From the NCBI GenBank assembly GCA_012520255.1, contig JAAYOQ010000017.1:1-64000 (forward strand): DNA of 64,000 nucleotides, written 5' to 3'. The DNA comes from Erysipelotrichia bacterium. GTDB taxonomy: Bacteria; Bacillota_I; Bacilli_A; Erysipelotrichales; Erysipelotrichaceae. Shown here in pieces: positions 60,570 through 64,000 of this stretch; position 1 is the first letter of the stretch; every line of letters begins with the position of its first letter. The notes under the pieces were generated by a model. The model did not search any database. It was not told the origin of the DNA and was given only the letters and a program-made list of their open reading frames with translations. The position numbers and the translations under genes were made by a program.

Positions 60570-61847
60570 TTAAGAGATCAACCTGGCAATCAATCCCATT
60601 ACAATGCCCCATAGTGAGAAGTCCTGGCCACCATATACTAACATCCAAGGTTGGATAGTGTTATTAAAGAAGTAAGCGCCAAAACCTACTAAGAAGACCA
60701 TAACAATACCTGCTACGGCAGAACCGATGACACATCCTCTAACACCACCGGTAGCATTAGCAATAATTGCTGCAGTACCAATTTCAAAGAAACAAGTAAA
60801 TGTTAATGGAATTACTACGGTTGGGAACATGCCGGCAGTTAAGAGTATTGTGATAGTTGAAGTAATCATCGCAGTGATAAAACCGATAATTAATGCATTA
60901 GGTGCATAGCCAAAGATAATTGGACAGTCAAGTGCTGGAATAGCTCCAGGAACAACTTTTTCAGCAATACCTTTAAATGCTGGAACAATTTCAGCAATCA
61001 GCATACGAACACCTTGCATCATGATAGTTACACCAACACCAAATTTGATTGCATGGGTAAATATGTAAGTGAATATACCTGTTGAACCACCAGCATATCC
61101 CCAAACTTCACCAGGATTAAAGCCGTTAGCTTTTAAGATAATAGCCATAACGATATATGTTATAGCCATAACAATTGTTCCCGTGATAGAAACTTCTCTT
61201 AGGAAACCTAAACTTTCAGGAATATCTAGTTCTTCGGTTGATTTAGATTTATCTCCAACCAGTTTACCTAGATAACCAGCAATTAAAGATAAAGTAGTAG
61301 TAGGATGTCCAATCGTAAATGAATCATCACCAGTAACTTCCTTAACTAGTGGTTTCATCAGATTTGGAGAAACAATCATATAGGCAGCTGTAAATATTGT
61401 AGCTAAACCGATTAATTTTCCACCAGTTAAACCAGCATCAACACCAGCAGCAATAAAGACAAATGGGAACCAATATAACATATGAGCTGTTAAAAATACT
61501 GATTTCCATTTAGTAAACCTTGCAAACAACAGGTTAATAGCAAAAGCGATAAGCATAACGATACCAATTTGCGTACCGTATTGTCCCCCAATATCGACTG
61601 TAGCAGGTGGAGCAGCAGCTTCTGGCATCAATACATTAAATGCGGTCGCAATCCCACTGATAGATTCACCAGAGATAATTCCTGTACCAGCATTCAATAC
61701 AAAGAAACCGATGGCAGTCATTGCTGTACCACGAATAACTTCAGCCCAGTCTTTCTTTTGAATAATTAATCCAATAGCGGCAACCAGTGCTAAGAAAATT
61801 GCACCCTGACCAAATATTTCGTTAATTATAAAATTAAAAATTGCCAT
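60570..61847 (-). CDS. PTS transporter subunit IIC, UlaA/SgaT family
   Basis: The 425-residue membrane component of the ascorbate-type PTS has about 11 hydrophobic segments. The family signatures include GFFVLNAGTGIISGE, GHPTTTLSLIAGYLG and ALDCPIIFGYAPNALIIGF. L-ascorbate is the classical substrate, but family members with other sugars exist. It lies 14 nt after the IIB gene with GGAG before the start. No IIA gene is in the window. Confidence 0.9.
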   Translation of the reverse strand: MAIFNFIINEIFGQGAIFLALVAAIGLIIQKKDWAEVIRGTAMTAIGFFVLNAGTGIISGESISGIATAFNVLMPEAAAPPATVDIGGQYGTQIGIVMLIAFAINLLFARFTKWKSVFLTAHMLYWFPFVFIAAGVDAGLTGGKLIGLATIFTAAYMIVSPNLMKPLVKEVTGDDSFTIGHPTTTLSLIAGYLGKLVGDKSKSTEELDIPESLGFLREVSITGTIVMAITYIVMAIILKANGFNPGEVWGYAGGSTGIFTYIFTHAIKFGVGVTIMMQGVRMLIAEIVPAFKGIAEKVVPGAIPALDCPIIFGYAPNALIIGFITAMITSTITILLTAGMFPTVVIPLTFTCFFEIGTAAIIANATGGVRGCVIGSAVAGIVMVFLVGFGAYFFNNTIQPWMLVYGGQDFSLWGIVMGLIARLIS

Positions 61848-61861
61848 AAATTAGCTCCTTT

Positions 61862-62149
61862 CTATTTCTCTAATTCTTGTAAATAAGACAAAACTTTTTC
61901 TTCAACTTCCTGTTTGTTCATGAAATTGTTTAAGATGATTACAGGAACTGTAGCGCGTTGTTTGATTCTATCACCCAACTCTCTTGAAGTGAAAATTACA
62001 TCGCATTTATTAGCGGTGCTTGTTGTGATATCACCACAAAATACATCTACATCGTATCCATTCTCTTTTGCAATCTTCTCAATATTCATTTTCAACATCA
62101 TTGAAGATCCAACTCCAAAACCACAAACGGCTTGAATTTTAGGTTTCAT
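61862..62149 (-). CDS. PTS subunit IIB, UlaB-like
   Basis: The 95-residue cytoplasmic phosphocarrier has the phosphorylation site Cys9 in VCGFGVGSSMML, the loop typical of the lactose/ascorbate IIB fold. It passes phosphate from a IIA protein to the sugar bound by IIC. It is the first gene of the pair, with AAGGGAGG upstream. Confidence 0.9.
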   Translation of the reverse strand: MKPKIQAVCGFGVGSSMMLKMNIEKIAKENGYDVDVFCGDITTSTANKCDVIFTSRELGDRIKQRATVPVIILNNFMNKQEVEEKVLSYLQELEK

Positions 62150-62189
62150 ACTATCCTCCCTTCTTTTATTGATTTTAGATAGATATATT

Positions 62190-62207
62190 ATCCAATTTAA
62201 ATTGGAT
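62190..62207. promoter_or_regulatory. 18-nt palindrome upstream of the PTS genes
   Basis: ATCCAATTTAAATTGGAT is a perfect palindrome about 40 nt upstream of the IIB start, in the likely promoter region (GATAAT follows on the minus strand). It is a candidate operator for a PTS regulator. The rest of 62208-62448 shows nothing further. Confidence 0.55.
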
Positions 62208-62448
62208 TATCCGATTTATTTAATATTATCTTTTAGATATCGTTCTATAAATTTTTGTTTATGATGTTAAATAAAACGTATGATACTTTTCAAGTGAAAT
62301 CATATTTTTACTGATAAAATTATTCATCTATTCCTGCTTCTATTTTAATTATAGATTAAATAACCTGAAAATAAAATAAAAAGAATCATCTTTACATGAT
62401 ATTTACAAAAAAATGTAAAACAATACAAGATTATAAAATGACTATTTT

Positions 62449-63111
62449 TTAATAAGTTGTATTAAATAAATTTCTTTTTTCTTTAATAATTAAATATAGA
62501 CAGATAATGATTAATACTGAAACTATAAGGATAGCACAGTTTTTAAAATAGGTTTCTGGTAATATCAGAATTATTTCATCATAACGGTAATCAAAGAGCC
62601 AGTTGGTTTTACCAGGAAAGAAGATTAGATGAAATATCACAAAAGTACGACTGAAATCAGATAAACTGAATAACACAATAGTTAAAAAAATTGCCAATAA
62701 GATAGCAGCGGCATAATAACTGTTGTTGTGATTGTTAAATCTGTAAGGGATAATATTTTTCTTTTTAAATATTTTTGGTGTAATTATAATGTTTGAAGCA
62801 GAGAAAACTAAAAGCGATAAATCCAGAATAAACAGATGCTTGACATCGATAAAATGGTTCATACCATCAACTGAATATTTTAAATCTCCTGTTGAAAAAG
62901 TGTTGGTTAATCCAAGGCAGAAATTCATCATTTCATCATAAGCAGTCTTTATTGTCTGATAATCATAACCGGTTTTGTTGACTAAGTCCAAGGTTTCTAT
63001 ATGCAGGTAATAAAATGGCCTGAATAAGACAGGAATGGAAATGGAAAAAGTGATGATAAATATAATTATCATAATAATCATATATATGGATAGAGTTTTA
63101 CTTCTTTTCAT
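62449..63111 (-). CDS. DUF1461/TIGR01906 family integral membrane protein
   Basis: The 220-residue protein has four or five membrane segments. The long first loop (YLHIETLDLVNKTGYDYQTIKTAYDEMM) ends in the family feature HFIDVKHLF. This matches the Bacillota TIGR01906 family, whose function is unknown. It is divergent from pnp and monocistronic. Confidence 0.82.
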   Translation of the reverse strand: MKRSKTLSIYMIIMIIIFIITFSISIPVLFRPFYYLHIETLDLVNKTGYDYQTIKTAYDEMMNFCLGLTNTFSTGDLKYSVDGMNHFIDVKHLFILDLSLLVFSASNIIITPKIFKKKNIIPYRFNNHNNSYYAAAILLAIFLTIVLFSLSDFSRTFVIFHLIFFPGKTNWLFDYRYDEIILILPETYFKNCAILIVSVLIIICLYLIIKEKRNLFNTTY

Positions 63112-63199
63112 AAATATATTATAAACTAATATGGTATTAAAAAAATAATGAATTTATGCTATTATTATATAGTTGATTAAAAGAGAGGTAAAAAAAGAA

Positions 63200-64000
63200 A
63201 TGGCTAAAGAAATATTTAGTATGGATTTCAACGGTAAAGAGATAACTGTTGAAACAGGGGAATTAGCCAAACAGGCACGTGGTGCTGTATTAGTTAGATA
63301 TGGAGATACGGTTATATTATCTACAGCATGCGCATCTAATGTCGCAAAAGATACAGATTTCTTCCCGTTGACGGTAAGTTTTGAAGAAAAACTGTATTCT
63401 GTTGGAAAAATTCCTGGGGGATTTTTAAGAAGAGAGGGTAGACCTAGCGAACACGCTACATTAACAGCGCGTTTGATTGATAGACCAATTAGACCACTAT
63501 TCGCTGAAGGTTTTAGAAATGAAGTTCAAGTAGTTAATACTGCTATGAGTTGTGATTATGATTATTCGCCAGAAATGGCAGCGATGTTAGGAGCATCACT
63601 AGCATTATCAATTTCTGATATTCCATTTGAAGGTCCAATAGCTGGTGTTATCGTAGGATATATTGATGGAGAGTTTGTCATCAATCCAACTGTTGAAGAA
63701 ACTGAAAAGAGTATTCTTTCATTAACCATGGCTGGGAAAAAAGACGCTATCATGATGGTTGAAGCCGGAGCAAAAGAAGTTAGTGAACAATTGATGGTTG
63801 ATGCTTTAGAGTTTGGACAAACCCATATTGCGAAATTATGTCAGTTCCAAGAAGAAATTATCGCTAAGGTGGGGAATGAAAAAATAGAAGTTGAACTATA
63901 TGAAGTTCCTGCTGATTTAAAACAAGAGGTTTATAATTATGTGGCAGATAGATTAAAAGCTGCAGTTTCAATTAAAGATAAATTGGAATGCTATCAGACA
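63200..64000 (+). CDS. pnp: polyribonucleotide nucleotidyltransferase, 5' part
   Basis: PNPase is the phosphorolytic 3'-5' exoribonuclease of the RNA degradosome. The window holds the first 267 codons: the first RNase PH core with [37 protein letters not shown] and DRPIRPLF, and the beginning of the linker helices. The gene continues past the end. The start is preceded by AGAGAGGT. Confidence 0.96.
   Translation, partial: MAKEIFSMDFNGKEITVETGELAKQARGAVLVRYGDTVILSTACASNVAKDTDFFPLTVSFEEKLYSVGKIPGGFLRREGRPSEHATLTARLIDRPIRPLFAEGFRNEVQVVNTAMSCDYDYSPEMAAMLGASLALSISDIPFEGPIAGVIVGYIDGEFVINPTVEETEKSILSLTMAGKKDAIMMVEAGAKEVSEQLMVDALEFGQTHIAKLCQFQEEIIAKVGNEKIEVELYEVPADLKQEVYNYVADRLKAAVSIKDKLECYQT

Noticed and set aside
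1-64000. CRISPR arrays, insertion sequences, rRNA operons, alternative genetic code.
   Set aside because: No regularly spaced direct repeats, no transposase frames or rRNA segments were seen, and TGA ends genes normally while Trp is coded by TGG.

Overview
The window is AT-rich chromosomal DNA of a low-GC Gram-positive bacterium. The evidence is AGGAGG-type ribosome binding sites almost everywhere, intrinsic terminators with U-tracts, TGA used as a stop, many lipoproteins, and Bacillota-type gene sets (cdaA-cdaR-glmM, luxS, split transketolase, a cobalamin-riboswitch ECF S component). Cell-wall genes (murF, ddl, alr) argue against a wall-less mollicute. The fused potCD gene and the overall style suggest Erysipelotrichia or a near relative; this placement is inference. 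I see no rRNA, CRISPR array, transposase or prophage.

Layout. 1-3.5 kb: minus-strand tRNA cluster end, rimO, and a two-gene transketolase flanked by two palindromes with the same core. 3.6-8.6 kb: an ArsC-like protein lacking its catalytic cysteines, a GH36 alpha-galactosidase, a GNAT-HAD fusion, and a minus-strand vitamin B12 uptake operon under a cobalamin riboswitch. 8.7-12.2 kb: an SOS-like module (XRE-S24 repressor divergent from a Y-family polymerase, plus a lipoprotein whose promoter carries a similar half-site pair), then luxS. 12.2-23.7 kb: an M20 hydrolase, a TraB protein, the c-di-AMP/peptidoglycan block cdaA-cdaR-glmM-murF-ddl-alr, a lone FakA middle-domain protein and an Mrp/Nbp35 ATPase. 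23.7-34.3 kb: a cohesin-type surface protein, YgiQ, glpK, and a polyamine operon (XRE-cupin regulator, PotA with a large insertion, PotB, PotCD fusion). 34.4-45.2 kb: tRNA-Cys and tRNA-Leu, a UgpBCAE-like ABC operon, two paralogous MBL-fold proteins, a phosphodiesterase, a tyrosine phosphatase and an MscS channel. 45.2-54.8 kb: a methionine ABC operon and a branched-chain amino acid ABC operon. 54.8-64 kb: three repeat lipoproteins, a decayed metallophosphoesterase, an UlaA/UlaB-like PTS, a DUF1461 protein and the start of pnp.

The most striking part is the methionine uptake locus at 45.2-48.0 kb. A 28-codon reading frame has nine Met codons, eight of them within eleven consecutive codons. 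It has its own promoter and ribosome binding site. The end of this frame can pair with the arm and loop of an intrinsic terminator just downstream, which is the logic of ribosome-mediated attenuation. The first structural gene then encodes a MetQ-type lipoprotein whose two lobes are in swapped order, a circular permutation. Second-tier observations are the catalytically dead ArsC homologue, the interrupted PotA, the operator-like repeats of the S24 repressor, the strong intercistronic hairpins after two binding-protein genes, and the repeat-lipoprotein family with a copied promoter-hairpin cassette.
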